NCBI GenBank assembly: GCA_902632275.1
Contig: CACPBW010000001.1
Location: 99,566-163,565 of the forward strand
From: an uncultured Pelagibacteraceae bacterium
GTDB lineage: Bacteria; Pseudomonadota; Alphaproteobacteria; Pelagibacterales; Pelagibacteraceae
Direction: 5' to 3'
Length of the DNA stretch: 64,000 bases
Positions 12,989 through 24,406 of this stretch are shown in pieces; positions within the stretch are counted from its first letter, which is position 1, and each line of letters starts with the position of its first letter. The notes beneath the pieces were generated by a model. It saw only the letters and a program-made list of their open reading frames with translations. It did not search any database and was not told the origin of the DNA. A program made the translations under genes and the position numbers.

Positions 12989-13297
12989 ATGCAGAAACAA
13001 AATATAAGAATTAAATTAAGAGCATACGACAATAAGGTGTTAGATCAATCGACTGAAGAAATTGTAAATACTGTAAAAAGAACTGGAGCTAACATTAAAG
13101 GACCAATACCTTTGCCAACTAAAATTGAGAGATATACAGTTTTAAGATCCCCACATATAGATAAAAAAAGTAGAGAACAGTTTGAAACTAGAACACATAA
13201 AAGATTGATTGATATAATTGAACCAACACCTCAAACAGTAGAAGCATTAATGAAATTAGATCTTGCTTCTGGAGTAGATGTAGAAATTAAAATTTAA
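12989..13297 (+). CDS. rpsJ: 30S ribosomal protein S10
   Basis: [14 protein letters not shown]...[19 protein letters not shown]. Confidence 0.99.
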   Translation: MQKQNIRIKLRAYDNKVLDQSTEEIVNTVKRTGANIKGPIPLPTKIERYTVLRSPHIDKKSREQFETRTHKRLIDIIEPTPQTVEALMKLDLASGVDVEIKI

Positions 13298-13304
13298 AAA
13301 AATT

Positions 13305-14015
13305 ATGAATGAAATTGGATTATTAGGAAAAAAAATTGGAATGACTAGAGAGTTTTATAAAACTGGACAGTCTGTCCCTGTAACTGTTCTGAAGATTGAA
13401 AAAGGAAGAATAATAAATGTTATTGAGGAAAAAGACCGTGGTTACAAAGCAATACAATTAGGATTTGGAAAAATAAAAAATTCTAAACTGACAAAGGCTA
13501 TGAAAGGATACTTTTCAAAAAAAAATACTGAACCAAAAAAGAGGCTAAAAGAATTTAAAGTCAAGGATACTGCTATTTATAAAGCTGGCAATGAATTTGG
13601 ATTAGAGATTTTTAAAGATGTTAAATTTGTAGACATTAGATCAAAAACCATAGGAAAAGGTTTTGCTGGCGGCATGAAAAGACATAATTTTAGCGGTTTA
13701 AGAGCAACTCACGGTGTTTCAGTTTCCCATAGATCGCATGGTTCTACAGGTCAAAGACAAGACCCAGGTAAAGTATTTAAAGGAAAAAAAATGGCAGGTC
13801 ACATGGGTGATAAAATAAGGACTATGCAAAATATAGAAATAATTAAGTCAGATTTAGAAAATGATCTTCTGTTTATAAAAGGGTCAATACCTGGCACAAA
13901 AAATACTGAAATTTTAGTAAAAACATCAGTAAAAAATATTAACAAACTTACAATTAAAGAAAAAATTGAAGCAATTGAAAAATTGAAAAAAGTACCTGAA
14001 AAAAAAAAGAAATAA
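13305..14015 (+). CDS. rplC: 50S ribosomal protein L3
   Basis: GLLGKKIGMTREF; GFAGGMKRHNFSGLRATHGVSVSHRSHGSTG. Confidence 0.98.
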   Translation: MNEIGLLGKKIGMTREFYKTGQSVPVTVLKIEKGRIINVIEEKDRGYKAIQLGFGKIKNSKLTKAMKGYFSKKNTEPKKRLKEFKVKDTAIYKAGNEFGLEIFKDVKFVDIRSKTIGKGFAGGMKRHNFSGLRATHGVSVSHRSHGSTGQRQDPGKVFKGKKMAGHMGDKIRTMQNIEIIKSDLENDLLFIKGSIPGTKNTEILVKTSVKNINKLTIKEKIEAIEKLKKVPEKKKK

Positions 14016-14016
14016 A

Positions 14017-14640
14017 ATGAAAATTGATAAATTAAGTTTAGACGGTAAAAAAGATTCTATTGATATTCTAGATTCAATAATAGCATCCAAAATAAACAGA
14101 AAACTTGTTAGTAATTTGCTTTATAAAACTAATGCAAATTACAAAGGTAGAAAAGCTAAAACCAAACAAAAAAATGAAATTATAGGATCTACCTCTAAGA
14201 TATATGCTCAAAAAGGTACTGGTAATGCTAGACACGCAAGTAGAAAGGCTCCAATATTTGTTGGTGGTGGTATAGCTCACGGTCCAAAAGGTGAAGATAA
14301 TTACAAGATAAGAAAAATAAACAAAAGTGAAAAAAAGAAAAGTATTACATCCTTAATAACAGAAAAAAATAATGAGAAAAATTTAATTATTTTTTCTGAC
14401 TTTAAAAATGAAATTTCAAAAACTAAAGAAATGAATAAAATTTTAGAAAAATTTAAGGCAAAAAACTCATTAATGATTTTAGATAAAGCCTCGAAAAACA
14501 AAATTCTAAGATCAGTAAAAAATATTCCAAATGTTAAGGTAACAGACATTAACCATTTTAGCAGTTATGATGTGATAAAATTCAAAAAAATTATATTTAC
14601 AGAGACATCCATGAGGGAATTGGAGAAAAAATATGCATAA
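14017..14640 (+). CDS. rplD: 50S ribosomal protein L4
   Basis: KGTGNARHASRKAPIFVGGGIAHGP; synteny. Confidence 0.97.
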   Translation: MKIDKLSLDGKKDSIDILDSIIASKINRKLVSNLLYKTNANYKGRKAKTKQKNEIIGSTSKIYAQKGTGNARHASRKAPIFVGGGIAHGPKGEDNYKIRKINKSEKKKSITSLITEKNNEKNLIIFSDFKNEISKTKEMNKILEKFKAKNSLMILDKASKNKILRSVKNIPNVKVTDINHFSSYDVIKFKKIIFTETSMRELEKKYA

Positions 14641-14926
14641 ATTTCATTCATACGATAAAATTTTGTCTCCTATAGTTACTGAAAAGTCGACAAACATGTC
14701 TGATCAAAATAAAATTGTTTTTAAAGTCCCAAATTCGACAAATAAGGAAATAATCAAAAAAAATATTGAAAAAATATTTAAAGTTAACGTCACCAAAGTG
14801 AACATAATTATTAAACAACCCAGAATCAAACTTACTAGAGGAAGAAAAGTTAAAGTGAAAGGTTACAAAAAAGCAATTATTACATTAAAAAAGGGTCAAA
14901 CAATTGATTTGACTACAGGAATTTAA
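14633..14926 (+). CDS. rplW: 50S ribosomal protein L23
   Basis: ILSPIVTEKSTNMSDQNKIVFKV; 8-bp overlap with rplD. Confidence 0.97.
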   Translation: MHKFHSYDKILSPIVTEKSTNMSDQNKIVFKVPNSTNKEIIKKNIEKIFKVNVTKVNIIIKQPRIKLTRGRKVKVKGYKKAIITLKKGQTIDLTTGI

Positions 14927-14928
14927 TC

Positions 14929-15765
14929 ATGGCACTAAAATCTTTTAAACCGTATACAAAAACTACAAGAGGTACAGTTTTGATTGATCGAACAGGTTTA
15001 TGGAAGGGAAAACCTTATAAACCACTTACATCTGTTAATAACTCTTCTAAAGGTAGAAACAATCTTGGTAGAATAACATCAAGAAATCACGGTGGTGGAC
15101 ATAAACAAAAATATAGAAATGTAGATTTTTACAGAAGAAAGTTCGATTCTACTGCTGAGGTAGAACGTATAGAATATGATCCAAATAGATCTTGTCATAT
15201 CATGTTAGTTAAATTTGAAGATGGTAAAAAGTTTTATTATCTAGCTCCACAAAAAATTAAAGTAGGAGATAAAGTACAGAATGGTTCAAATATTGAAATT
15301 AAAGTTGGTAATTGTATGCCTTTGCATGAAATACCTACTGGTATTGAAATACATAATGTTGAATTACAACCTGGAGCAGGCGGTAAAATTGCAAGATCTG
15401 CTGGAACCTCAGTGACTGTATCTGGAGTAGATGGAAATTATTCTTTAGTGAAAATGACCTCTGGGGAAGTAAGAAAGATAAATTCAAGATGTATGGCAAC
15501 AATAGGGGTTCTGTCTAATCCTGATCAAAAAAATATAAAAATTGGAAAAGCAGGTAGATCTAGATGGTTGGGAATTAGACCTCATACAAGAGGTGTTGTA
15601 AAAAATCCCGTAGATCACCCACATGGTGGTGGTGAAGGTAAGTCAGCAGGTGGTAGACATCCAGTTTCACCAACAGGACAATCGGCAAAAGGATTAAAAA
15701 CTAGAGATAATAAACGAACCGATAGGTTTATTGTTTCAAGAAGAAGAAAAAAGAAAAATAGGTAG
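14929..15765 (+). CDS. rplB: 50S ribosomal protein L2
   Basis: [23 protein letters not shown]. Confidence 0.99.
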   Translation: MALKSFKPYTKTTRGTVLIDRTGLWKGKPYKPLTSVNNSSKGRNNLGRITSRNHGGGHKQKYRNVDFYRRKFDSTAEVERIEYDPNRSCHIMLVKFEDGKKFYYLAPQKIKVGDKVQNGSNIEIKVGNCMPLHEIPTGIEIHNVELQPGAGGKIARSAGTSVTVSGVDGNYSLVKMTSGEVRKINSRCMATIGVLSNPDQKNIKIGKAGRSRWLGIRPHTRGVVKNPVDHPHGGGEGKSAGGRHPVSPTGQSAKGLKTRDNKRTDRFIVSRRRKKKNR

Positions 15766-15767
15766 AT

Positions 15768-16076
15768 ATGGCACGATCAATTTGGAAAGGACCGTTTGTA
15801 GAAGAAAGTGTTATCAAAAAGGTCGATAAACAAAAAAGTGATCCTAACAAGAAGCCAATAAAAATTTGGTCAAGGAAATCAACAATTATTCCTGATTTTG
15901 TAGGTATTAGCTTTTTAATATATAATGGAAAAAAATTTATTCCCATCACAGTATCAGAAGATATGGTAGGACATAAGTTTGGTGAATTCGCACCAACAAG
16001 GCAGTTTTTTGGGCACACACCAGCAGATAAAAAAGCTAAAGAAGGTACAGATTCAAAACCAGAGGCGAAAAAATAA
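15768..16076 (+). CDS. rpsS: 30S ribosomal protein S19
   Basis: [33 protein letters not shown]; short charged C-terminal tail. Confidence 0.98.
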   Translation: MARSIWKGPFVEESVIKKVDKQKSDPNKKPIKIWSRKSTIIPDFVGISFLIYNGKKFIPITVSEDMVGHKFGEFAPTRQFFGHTPADKKAKEGTDSKPEAKK

Positions 16077-16078
16077 TA

Positions 16079-16471
16079 ATGATAAAAAAAGATAAAAATA
16101 CAGAAAAAATTGTAAAATCTATAAATAAGAACGTTAGATCAAGCACACGAAAGTTAAAACCAATTTTAAGATCAATTGTTGGCAAAAAAGTTGATATCGC
16201 TGTTAGGGATTTATCATTTTCTGATAAAAGAATTTCAAACGATGTAAAAAAAACATTATCCTCAGCAATAGCAAATGCAGAGAATAATTTTCAGTATGAT
16301 ATTGATAAACTCATTGTAAAAGAGGCGTTTTGTGGAAAACAGGTTGTAATGAAGAGATTTAGGGCTAGAGCTAAAGGTAGAGCAGCACCGATTAAAAAAC
16401 CTTATTCAAATCTAACAATTATTTTAACTGAAACAAAAAAAAACGAGGAGAAACATGGGACAAAAAGTTAA
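16079..16471 (+). CDS. rplV: 50S ribosomal protein L22
   Basis: ANAENNF...[24 protein letters not shown]; synteny. Confidence 0.97.
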   Translation: MIKKDKNTEKIVKSINKNVRSSTRKLKPILRSIVGKKVDIAVRDLSFSDKRISNDVKKTLSSAIANAENNFQYDIDKLIVKEAFCGKQVVMKRFRARAKGRAAPIKKPYSNLTIILTETKKNEEKHGTKS

Positions 16472-17114
16472 TCCTGTTGGTTTAAGACTTGGTATTAATA
16501 GAGGTTGGGACTCAGTCTGGTACGCAAAAAAAAAAGATTTTGGAAATTTTCTTATAGAGGATTTTAAAATAAGAGAATACATCAAAAAAAATGTAATTAA
16601 CTCAGGTGTATCAAAAGTTATGATAGAAAGAACATCCAAAAAGTGCTTTGTAACCATTTATACTTCAAGACCAGGCTTTGTGATAGGTAAGAAAGGTAGC
16701 GACATAGAAAAAATTAAAAATAAACTATCAGCACTCACAACTAATGAAGTCAATCTAAATATTAAAGAGGTAAAAAAACCTGAGACTAATAGTTATCTCG
16801 TTGCAGAAAATATTGCTCAACAACTTGTTAAAAGAGTTTCATACAGAAGAGCCATGAAAAGATCTATGCAGTCAGCTTTAAGACTTGGAGCAAAAGGTAT
16901 CAAAGTTTCTGTAAGTGGTAGATTAGGTGGAAACGAAATAGCAAGGACCGAGTGGTTAAGAGATGGAAGCATTCCCTCTCATACTTTAAGAGCCGACATT
17001 GATTATGCTGAAGCTGAGGCCCTTACTACATATGGCATAATTGGAATAAAAGTTTGGATTTATAAAGGGGAGATATTCACAAAAGAATTTAGCCAAGAAA
17101 CTAATAAAAAATAA
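16455..17114 (+). CDS. rpsC: 30S ribosomal protein S3
   Basis: [30 protein letters not shown] domain; [13 protein letters not shown]. Confidence 0.99.
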   Translation: MGQKVNPVGLRLGINRGWDSVWYAKKKDFGNFLIEDFKIREYIKKNVINSGVSKVMIERTSKKCFVTIYTSRPGFVIGKKGSDIEKIKNKLSALTTNEVNLNIKEVKKPETNSYLVAENIAQQLVKRVSYRRAMKRSMQSALRLGAKGIKVSVSGRLGGNEIARTEWLRDGSIPSHTLRADIDYAEAEALTTYGIIGIKVWIYKGEIFTKEFSQETNKK

Positions 17115-17116
17115 TT

Positions 17117-17527
17117 ATGTTACAACCGACAAGAACAAAATTTAGAAAAGCTCATAAAGGTAGAATACACGGAAATGCGTCTAGATGTAACTTTATGAAT
17201 TATGGAGCATTTGGTTTAAAGGCAATGTCACCAGAAAGAGTGATATCAAAACAAATTGAGGCAGCAAGAGTTGCTCTGACAAGACACATGAAAAGACAAG
17301 GCAGAGTATGGACAAGAGTATTTCCTAATATCCCAGTATCAAAAAAACCAACTGAGGTAAGAATGGGTAAGGGTAAGGGGTCTCCTGAATTTTGGGCATG
17401 TAGAGTTAAGCCAGGAAGAATACTGTTTGAAGTAGACGGTGTGTCTGAGCAAATAGCAAGAGAGGCATTATATAAAGCTTCTGCTAAATTACCTATTAAA
17501 ACAAAATTTATAAAAAGGTTTGGATAA
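17117..17527 (+). CDS. rplP: 50S ribosomal protein L16
   Basis: [40 protein letters not shown]. Confidence 0.99.
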   Translation: MLQPTRTKFRKAHKGRIHGNASRCNFMNYGAFGLKAMSPERVISKQIEAARVALTRHMKRQGRVWTRVFPNIPVSKKPTEVRMGKGKGSPEFWACRVKPGRILFEVDGVSEQIAREALYKASAKLPIKTKFIKRFG

Positions 17528-17718
17528 TGAAAAAAAAAGAAGCAAAAAAATTAACAAAAGAACAAGCTTTAAAAGATTTAGATAAATTTAAAAAAGATTT
17601 ATTTAATTTTAGATTTCAAAAAGTGAATGGTCAATTAACTAATTCATCTAAAATTAATGAAACTAAAAAAAATATTGCTAGATTAAAAACTATAATTGAT
17701 AGGAAGACAAATGCCTAA
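17527..17718 (+). CDS. rpmC: 50S ribosomal protein L29
   Basis: 63 aa, FNFRFQKVNGQLTNSSKI...ARLKTII; between rplP and rpsQ. Confidence 0.95.
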   Translation: MKKKEAKKLTKEQALKDLDKFKKDLFNFRFQKVNGQLTNSSKINETKKNIARLKTIIDRKTNA

Positions 17719-17947
17719 AAAAATATTACATGGTATAGTTGTGAGTGACAAAGAGAACAAAACCATAAAAGTTATGATAGAAAGAAAGTATCAACATCCA
17801 TTATTTAAAAAAGTTGTCAAAAGTAAAAAAAAATACAGCGCTCATGATGAGAAGAATAAATTTAAAATTGGAGACAAAGTATCAATCATTGAATGTAAGC
17901 CACATTCTAAAAATAAGAAATTTGAAGTTTTAGAGGATAAGAGATGA
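17711..17947 (+). CDS. rpsQ: 30S ribosomal protein S17
   Basis: [34 protein letters not shown]; start set to ATG 17711 rather than ORF-track 17696. Confidence 0.97.
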   Translation: MPKKILHGIVVSDKENKTIKVMIERKYQHPLFKKVVKSKKKYSAHDEKNKFKIGDKVSIIECKPHSKNKKFEVLEDKR

Positions 17948-18312
17948 TACAAATTCAAACTGAATTATTAGTAGCTGATAACACAGGAGCAAAAAGAATA
18001 GAGTGCATCAAGGTTCTTGGGGGATCTAAAAGGAGATATGCAAGTATAGGTGACACTATTGTCATTGCTGTCAAAGAAGCAATTCCTAAGGGTAAAGTTA
18101 AAAAGGGTTCTGTTCACAAAGCGGTAGTTGTGAGAGTAAAAAAAGGAATTCATAGAGATGATGGATCTAAGGTTAAATTTGATAACAATGCTGCAGTTCT
18201 AGTTGATGATAAAGGTGAACCTGTAGGAACTAGAATTTTTGGGCCAGTAACTAGAGAATTGAGAAGTAGAGGTCAGATGAAAATCATATCACTAGCACCT
18301 GAGGTTTTATAA
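17944..18312 (+). CDS. rplN: 50S ribosomal protein L14
   Basis: [27 protein letters not shown]. Confidence 0.99.
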   Translation: MIQIQTELLVADNTGAKRIECIKVLGGSKRRYASIGDTIVIAVKEAIPKGKVKKGSVHKAVVVRVKKGIHRDDGSKVKFDNNAAVLVDDKGEPVGTRIFGPVTRELRSRGQMKIISLAPEVL

Positions 18313-18563
18313 TGAATATAAAAAAAGGAAGTAAAGTAAAAATTTTAGTTGGTAAAGATAAAAATAAAGAGGGAGAGATAATAGAGATTAATAGACTAAT
18401 GTTTAGAGCAAAAGTAAAGGGTCTAAACTTAATAAAAAAACATGTGAAAACTACAAAAGAAAAAAAAGGTGGAATTTTTGAAAAAGAAAATTTTATAAAT
18501 CTTTCAAATTTAGCTTTGATAGAAAGTGAAAAAAAAAATAAAAAAGAAAAGGTTAAAAAATGA
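18312..18563 (+). CDS. rplX: 50S ribosomal protein L24
   Basis: [23 protein letters not shown] motif; synteny. Confidence 0.97.
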   Translation: MNIKKGSKVKILVGKDKNKEGEIIEINRLMFRAKVKGLNLIKKHVKTTKEKKGGIFEKENFINLSNLALIESEKKNKKEKVKK

Positions 18564-19114
18564 TACCAAGATTAAAAGAATTATATAAAAAGCAAATCCA
18601 AATAGATTTAAAAAATCATTTTGGTCTTAAAAATATATTAATGGCGCCAGAAATTAAAAAGGTTGTAATAAATATGGGGCTTGGTGTAGATGGAAATGAC
18701 AATAAAATTTTAAAATCATGTGAAGACGACCTAGGAAAAATAACAGGTCAGAAACCAGTTATTACAAAGTTTAAAAAATCTATATCTAATTTTAAAACTA
18801 GAAAAAACTCTAATGCTGGACTAAAAGTTACACTTAGAAAAGATAAAATGTATGAATTCGTTGATAGACTAGTTAATATTGCTCTACCAAGAATTAAAGA
18901 TTTTAGAGGACTGTCATTAAAAGGTTTTGACAATTTTGGAAATTATACTTTTGGAGTAAAAGAGCATATAATTTTTCCTGAGGTCAATTTTGATAAAGTC
19001 GAAAAAATTAGAGGTCTAGATATTTCAATTATTATATCATCAAAAAGTAAAGAACATAGTTTGGAATTACTTAAAAAACTCAATTTTCCATTTAAAAGTG
19101 AAAGGAGCAATTAA
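18560..19114 (+). CDS. rplE: 50S ribosomal protein L5
   Basis: [43 protein letters not shown]. Confidence 0.99.
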   Translation: MIPRLKELYKKQIQIDLKNHFGLKNILMAPEIKKVVINMGLGVDGNDNKILKSCEDDLGKITGQKPVITKFKKSISNFKTRKNSNAGLKVTLRKDKMYEFVDRLVNIALPRIKDFRGLSLKGFDNFGNYTFGVKEHIIFPEVNFDKVEKIRGLDISIIISSKSKEHSLELLKKLNFPFKSERSN

Positions 19115-19117
19115 AGA

Positions 19118-19423
19118 ATGGCAAAACTTAGCGCAATAAACAAGAATAATAAGAGAATAAAACTTTCTAATAAGTTTTATAAAAGAAGACTTAAATTGAA
19201 AAAGATTGTTATGAACAAAAAGCTTTCTTTGGAAGAAAGGTTTAAAGCACAACAAAAACTATCAAAATTACCCAGAAATTCAGCGAAAGTAAGAGTAATG
19301 AATAGGTGTCAAATCACAGGTAGACCTCACGGAGTGTACAGAAAATTAAAAATATCAAGAATAGCATTAAGAAAACTTGGACTTGAGGGTAAAATTCCAG
19401 GGATGGTTAAATCTAGTTGGTAA
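19118..19423 (+). CDS. rpsN: 30S ribosomal protein S14
   Basis: 101 aa, [37 protein letters not shown] (zinc-independent form). Confidence 0.98.
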   Translation: MAKLSAINKNNKRIKLSNKFYKRRLKLKKIVMNKKLSLEERFKAQQKLSKLPRNSAKVRVMNRCQITGRPHGVYRKLKISRIALRKLGLEGKIPGMVKSSW

Positions 19424-19435
19424 GGAGGAAAATTT

Positions 19436-19831
19436 ATGAGCTTAAGTGACCCAATAGGAGATATGTTAGCGAGAATTAAAAATTCTCAGATTAGAAGTCA
19501 AAAAAAAGTTGAAATGCCTTCATCTAAATTCAAAACTAAAATTGCAGCTGTTTTGAAAGAAGAAGGGTTTATTATTGACTATAAAGTCGAGGATAATGAT
19601 AAAAAACAAAATCTGGTTATTACACTCAAATATAATTTTGGTAATCCAGTAATTAATACTATAGAGAGAGTATCGAAACCTGGTAGAAGAATATTTTCAA
19701 GTGCCGAAAGTTTGCCAAAAATTAACAATGGGTTAGGAATTGCAATTATATCTACCCCAAAGGGCGTTATGACAGATGTAAATGCAAGAAAACAAAAAAT
19801 TGGTGGAGAAATAATTTGTAAGGTATTTTAA
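19436..19831 (+). CDS. rpsH: 30S ribosomal protein S8
   Basis: SDPIGDMLARIKNSQ; GIAIISTPKGVMTDVNARKQKIGGEIICKVF; strong SD AAGGAGG upstream. Confidence 0.99.
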   Translation: MSLSDPIGDMLARIKNSQIRSQKKVEMPSSKFKTKIAAVLKEEGFIIDYKVEDNDKKQNLVITLKYNFGNPVINTIERVSKPGRRIFSSAESLPKINNGLGIAIISTPKGVMTDVNARKQKIGGEIICKVF

Positions 19832-20370
19832 TGTCTAAAATTGGTAAAATAAGCATATCTATCCCTGAAAAAGTTAAAGTAGTACTATCAGGTAATATTT
19901 TAAACGTAGAAGGACCTTATGGTAAAAAAACTTTACCGATAGATATAGATAATTTTGATTTAAAAATCGATGAAGGAAAAACTATTTCTATAAAACCGAA
20001 GAAAAACGATCAAGACTCAAAAAGGCTATGGGGAATGAATAGAAGTTTGTTAAATAATGCAATTATTGGTGCAGCAAAAGGATATGAAAAAATACTGGAG
20101 CTAGTTGGAGTAGGTTATAGAGCCGCTTTAAAAGGCACTCAATTAAATTTACAACTAGGATTTAGTCATGATATTAATTTTGATATCCCTAAAAATATTA
20201 AAATAACTGTTGAAAAACAAACAACAATAAAAATTAGCGGTGTTGACAAACAAGAAGTAGGCATGGTTGCTTCAAAAATTAAATCATTTAGACCTCCAGA
20301 GCCATACAAAGGTAAGGGAATAAAAGAAAAAGGACAATATATTTTGAGAAAAGAGGGTAAAAAGAAATAA
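19831..20370 (+). CDS. rplF: 50S ribosomal protein L6
   Basis: [45 protein letters not shown]. Confidence 0.99.
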   Translation: MSKIGKISISIPEKVKVVLSGNILNVEGPYGKKTLPIDIDNFDLKIDEGKTISIKPKKNDQDSKRLWGMNRSLLNNAIIGAAKGYEKILELVGVGYRAALKGTQLNLQLGFSHDINFDIPKNIKITVEKQTTIKISGVDKQEVGMVASKIKSFRPPEPYKGKGIKEKGQYILRKEGKKK

Positions 20371-20723
20371 TGAAACTAACAGCAACAATCAGAAGAAAAT
20401 TTAGAGTTAGAAATAAACTTAAAAAAATCTCAAGCAATGAAAGATTGAGATTGTCAATAAGTAGATCGACCAAAAATATTTCAGCCCAAATTATTGATGA
20501 CAAAAATCAGGCTACCATATTATCTGCATCCTCAAATGAAAAAGATTTTAAATCAATTAAAAAAAATAAAACTGAAATTTCTGTTATTGTTGCTGAAAAA
20601 CTTGCAAAAAAAGCTCAAGAAAAGAATATAACAAAAATATATTTTGATAGAGGTGTTTACAAATATCATGGCAGGGTAAAAATCTTTGCTGAAACATTAA
20701 GAAAAAATGGAATGAAATTTTAA
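20370..20723 (+). CDS. rplR: 50S ribosomal protein L18
   Basis: [47 protein letters not shown]. Confidence 0.98.
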   Translation: MKLTATIRRKFRVRNKLKKISSNERLRLSISRSTKNISAQIIDDKNQATILSASSNEKDFKSIKKNKTEISVIVAEKLAKKAQEKNITKIYFDRGVYKYHGRVKIFAETLRKNGMKF

Positions 20724-20725
20724 TT

Positions 20726-21226
20726 ATGGAAAAAAATACAGATTTTGTAGAAAAATTAGTTCACATTAACAGAATTACTAAAGTCGTAAAAGGAGGAAGA
20801 AGATTTGGTTTTTCAGCATTAGTGGTTGTTGGCAATCAAAATGGTAAAATTGGTGTTGCTCATGCAAAAGCTAAACAGGTTCCAGATGCAATTAAAAAGG
20901 CAAATGAACTAGCTAGAAGAAATTTAATCCAGATACCACTAAGAGAAGGTCGAACTATACATCATGATATATTTGGTAAAGATGGAGCTGGTAAAATTAA
21001 ATTAAGGTCTGCTCCAAAAGGTACAGGAATTATTGCAGGTGGTCCTGTTCGAGCAGTATGTGAGGTTTTGGGTATAAAAGATATTGTAGCTAAATCTTTA
21101 GGTACTGCTAACCCGCATAACGTTATAAGAGCATGCATGAAGGCTTTACTTAAACAAACTTCACCTAAACAGATATCAAACATAAGAAATAAAAAAATTT
21201 CGGAAATAATTGAAAAAAGAGGATAA
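20726..21226 (+). CDS. rpsE: 30S ribosomal protein S5
   Basis: [25 protein letters not shown]. Confidence 0.99.
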   Translation: MEKNTDFVEKLVHINRITKVVKGGRRFGFSALVVVGNQNGKIGVAHAKAKQVPDAIKKANELARRNLIQIPLREGRTIHHDIFGKDGAGKIKLRSAPKGTGIIAGGPVRAVCEVLGIKDIVAKSLGTANPHNVIRACMKALLKQTSPKQISNIRNKKISEIIEKRG

Positions 21227-21227
21227 A

Positions 21228-21680
21228 ATGTATCTAAATTCAACAAACTCTGTAAAAGAAAAAAAAATTAGACCAGGTAGGGGTATAGGATCGGGTAAAG
21301 GAAAAACTTCTGGTAGGGGTCATAAAGGTCAAAAATCAAGAAGGGGTGTTGCAATAAAAAGTTTTGAGGGTGGACAAATGCCACTTTACAGAAGATTGCC
21401 AAAGAGAGGTTTTAATCCGATTAAAAATAATTTTGTAGCTGTTTTAAATATAGAGAATATTCAAAAATTAATTGATTCAAAAAAAATTAAAAATACCGAT
21501 AAAATTGATTTATCTCTGCTTAAAAAATTAAAATTAATTAATAAAAAAATAAAAAGAATTAAAATATTAGGAAATGGCGTTCTTAAAGATAAAATTAATA
21601 TTGAGGTTGATTTTATATCAAAATCAGCCAAAGATAAACTATCTAAAAACGGAAGTACTATTAAAGTTAAAAATATTTAA
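21228..21680 (+). CDS. rplO: 50S ribosomal protein L15
   Basis: RPGRGIGSGKGKTSGRGHKGQKSRRG; start ATG 21228 follows the rpsE stop by 1 nt. Confidence 0.97.
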   Translation: MYLNSTNSVKEKKIRPGRGIGSGKGKTSGRGHKGQKSRRGVAIKSFEGGQMPLYRRLPKRGFNPIKNNFVAVLNIENIQKLIDSKKIKNTDKIDLSLLKKLKLINKKIKRIKILGNGVLKDKINIEVDFISKSAKDKLSKNGSTIKVKNI

Positions 21681-22960
21681 TGAGCTCAAGTACTCCTTCA
21701 AATGATTTAAGAAATAGAATTTTATTCACAATCTTTATACTATCCATATATAGACTGGGTACTTTTGTTCCGTTGCCAGGAATTGATCCAGAGCAGTTAC
21801 AAATAATGATGGAAGGAAACCAAAAGGGTTTGTTAGGAATGTTCAATGTATTCGCGGGTGGAGCTGTTAGTAGAATGGCAATATTTGCTTTAGGAATAAT
21901 GCCATATATTTCATCTTCAATTATAGTTCAGCTATTAACAGGAGTTTCGGATTACTTTAAAAATTTAAAAAATCAGGGTGAAATTGGAAGAAAAAAAATT
22001 ACACAAATTACTAGATATGGAACTGTATTACTTGGAACAGTACAAGGATATGGTTTAGCTGTTGGTTTAGAGTCTTCAGCAAATTTAGTTATTAATCCTG
22101 GGATTTTTTTTAAAATATCGACAGTCACCACTATAGTAGCTGGAACAATATTTCTAATGTGGCTTGGTGAACAAATTACTCAAAGAGGAATTGGAAATGG
22201 TATCTCATTAATTATTTTCTCAGGTATTGTTGCTGAGATACCAAGGGCACTTGTAACTACCTTCGAACTTGGAAAAACAGGGGCAATCTCTGGATTTATG
22301 ATATTTATGATATTAGTACTGCTAGTAGCTACTATTATGTTCATAGTATTTATGGAAAGGGCTTTGAGAAAAATTTTGATTAATTATCCAAAAAGACAAA
22401 TGGGAAACAAAATGTATGGTGGTGACTCTTCGCATTTGCCACTTAAAATAAATGCTGCCGGTGTAATTCCTGCTATATTTGCATCTGCATTACTATTATT
22501 ACCTGTAACTTTTTCTAATTTTAGTATTTCTGAAAATGAAACTTTTTTAAATATTTCCTCTTTCTTCTCACAAGGACAGCCTCTTTACATGTTATTATAT
22601 GCCTCAGGAATAATTTTTTTTACTTTTTTTTATACTTCAATAGTTTTTAATCCAAATGAGACAGCAGAAAATTTAAGAAAATATGGAGGATTTATACCAG
22701 GTATTAGACCGGGTGAAAGTACAGCTTTGTATATAGATAATATTTTGACTAAGCTTACAACTATTGGAGCATTGTATTTAACTTTAGTTTGTTTAATGCC
22801 TGAATTTTTAATTGCGAATTATCCAATACCATTTTATTTAGGTGGTACATCTATTTTAATTGTTGTAGTTGTAGCAATAGATACTGTAACTCAAATTCAA
22901 ACTAGATTAATGAGTTCTCAATATGAACAATTAATTAAAAAAACAAAATTTGGTAAATAG
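21680..22960 (+). CDS. secY: preprotein translocase subunit SecY
   Basis: GIMPYISSSIIVQLL; multiple TM segments; synteny. Confidence 0.99.
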   Translation: MSSSTPSNDLRNRILFTIFILSIYRLGTFVPLPGIDPEQLQIMMEGNQKGLLGMFNVFAGGAVSRMAIFALGIMPYISSSIIVQLLTGVSDYFKNLKNQGEIGRKKITQITRYGTVLLGTVQGYGLAVGLESSANLVINPGIFFKISTVTTIVAGTIFLMWLGEQITQRGIGNGISLIIFSGIVAEIPRALVTTFELGKTGAISGFMIFMILVLLVATIMFIVFMERALRKILINYPKRQMGNKMYGGDSSHLPLKINAAGVIPAIFASALLLLPVTFSNFSISENETFLNISSFFSQGQPLYMLLYASGIIFFTFFYTSIVFNPNETAENLRKYGGFIPGIRPGESTALYIDNILTKLTTIGALYLTLVCLMPEFLIANYPIPFYLGGTSILIVVVVAIDTVTQIQTRLMSSQYEQLIKKTKFGK

Positions 22961-22964
22961 TTAG

Positions 22965-23528
22965 GTGAATATTATAATTTTTGGTCCCCCAGGAGCCGGA
23001 AAAGGTACTCAAGCAAAAAATCTTGTAAGTAAATTAAAAAATTTTCAAGTATCAACTGGTGATATGCTAAGAGATGAAATCAAAAATAACACTGAGATTG
23101 GAAAAAAAATTATTAATAATATGAATGATGGTAAATTTGTAGATGACCAAATAGTTAATAAGTTACTTGAAAATATTGTGTTTGATAAGGACAAAAAAAA
23201 CAAATTAATTTTCGATGGATACCCTAGAACAATTAATCAAGCTAAAAACTTAGAAAAATTACTTAATAGGTCTAATCAAAAAATAGATTATGTTTTTTTT
23301 TTAAATGTAAATAAGGACTCTATTGTAAAAAGAATTGAAAAAAGAAAGGTTTTGGAAAAAAGATCAGATGATGATGCTGAGACTATACTTAAAAGATATA
23401 ATAATTATATGGAGGTTACAAAACCTGTTTTAGACTATTATCTAAAAAACCCAAATTTTCATGAAATAGACGGATCTATGGAAATAACTGATATTTCAAA
23501 GAAAATTGAGGAAATACTTAACGTTTAA
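22965..23528 (+). CDS. adk: adenylate kinase
   Basis: GPPGAGKGTQAKNL P-loop; FDGYPRTINQAKNL; GTG start. Confidence 0.97.
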   Translation: MNIIIFGPPGAGKGTQAKNLVSKLKNFQVSTGDMLRDEIKNNTEIGKKIINNMNDGKFVDDQIVNKLLENIVFDKDKKNKLIFDGYPRTINQAKNLEKLLNRSNQKIDYVFFLNVNKDSIVKRIEKRKVLEKRSDDDAETILKRYNNYMEVTKPVLDYYLKNPNFHEIDGSMEITDISKKIEEILNV

Positions 23529-23532
23529 TTCA

Positions 23533-23560
23533 TTGACATTAAAACATCTTCTTATATAAA
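23533..23560 (+). promoter_or_regulatory. putative sigma70-type promoter upstream of rpsM-rpsK-rpoA-rplQ
   Basis: TTGACA (23533-23538), 16-nt spacer, TATAAA (23555-23560) in the adk-rpsM gap. Confidence 0.5.
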
Positions 23561-23584
23561 AGGCTAAATTTTTAATCACTATAT

Positions 23585-23968
23585 ATGGCTCGTATTGCAG
23601 GTGTTAATATACCACAAAATAAGATTGTCCAAGTAGGGCTTACCTATATTCACGGTATAGGAGATAAATTTTCACGGCAAATTTGTAAGGATTTAGAAAT
23701 TCCAAAAGCAAAAAGAGTAAATGAATTATCGGATGATCAAATTCTGAAAATTCGTGAATACATTGATAAAAATTTTACTGTAGAGGGTGACCTAAGAAGA
23801 GAAACATCCTTAAGTATAAAAAGATTAATAGATTTAGCTTGTTACAGAGGCTCAAGGCACAAAAAAAAATTACCAGTAAGAGGTCAAAGAACAAGATGTA
23901 ATGCCAGAACAAGAAAAGGAAAGGCAATTGCTATAGCTGGTAAAAAACTTACACCATTGAAAAAGTAA
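23585..23968 (+). CDS. rpsM: 30S ribosomal protein S13
   Basis: [29 protein letters not shown]. Confidence 0.99.
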   Translation: MARIAGVNIPQNKIVQVGLTYIHGIGDKFSRQICKDLEIPKAKRVNELSDDQILKIREYIDKNFTVEGDLRRETSLSIKRLIDLACYRGSRHKKKLPVRGQRTRCNARTRKGKAIAIAGKKLTPLKK

Positions 23969-23971
23969 ATT

Positions 23972-24406
23972 ATGAGTTCTGAAAAAAAAGACCAAAAGGA
24001 GAAAGAGGTTAAGTCCTTAAAGAAAAGCACTTATTCTAAAAAGAAGAAAGTAAAGAAAAATATAGTCAATGGTAAAGCATTTGTTTTATCAACATTCAAT
24101 AATACTATTATATCAATTTCTGATACTAGCGGAAATGTTGTTTCTTGGTCATCTGCAGGACAGAAAGGTTTTAAAGGTTCAAGAAAATCTACACCATACG
24201 CAGCACAAGTTGCAGCAGACACTGCGGCAGCAAAAGCTTTAGAATATGGTATGAAAACTTTAACAGTAGAAATTAAGGGACCAGGTTCTGGAAGAGAAAC
24301 TGCGTTAAGAGCTTTACAGGCTAGAGGGTTCAAAATTTTATCAATCAAAGATACAACACCTTTACCACATAATGGGACAAGGCCACCAAAAAAGAGGAGA
24401 GTATAA
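23972..24406 (+). CDS. rpsK: 30S ribosomal protein S11
   Basis: [48 protein letters not shown]-terminus. Confidence 0.99.
   Translation: MSSEKKDQKEKEVKSLKKSTYSKKKKVKKNIVNGKAFVLSTFNNTIISISDTSGNVVSWSSAGQKGFKGSRKSTPYAAQVAADTAAAKALEYGMKTLTVEIKGPGSGRETALRALQARGFKILSIKDTTPLPHNGTRPPKKRRV

Noticed and set aside
13990-14012. Long poly-A runs at the rplC 3' end and in many other genes, as possible slippage or phase-variation sites
   Set aside because: Common throughout this AT-rich, Lys-rich coding sequence; nothing singles these out as functional
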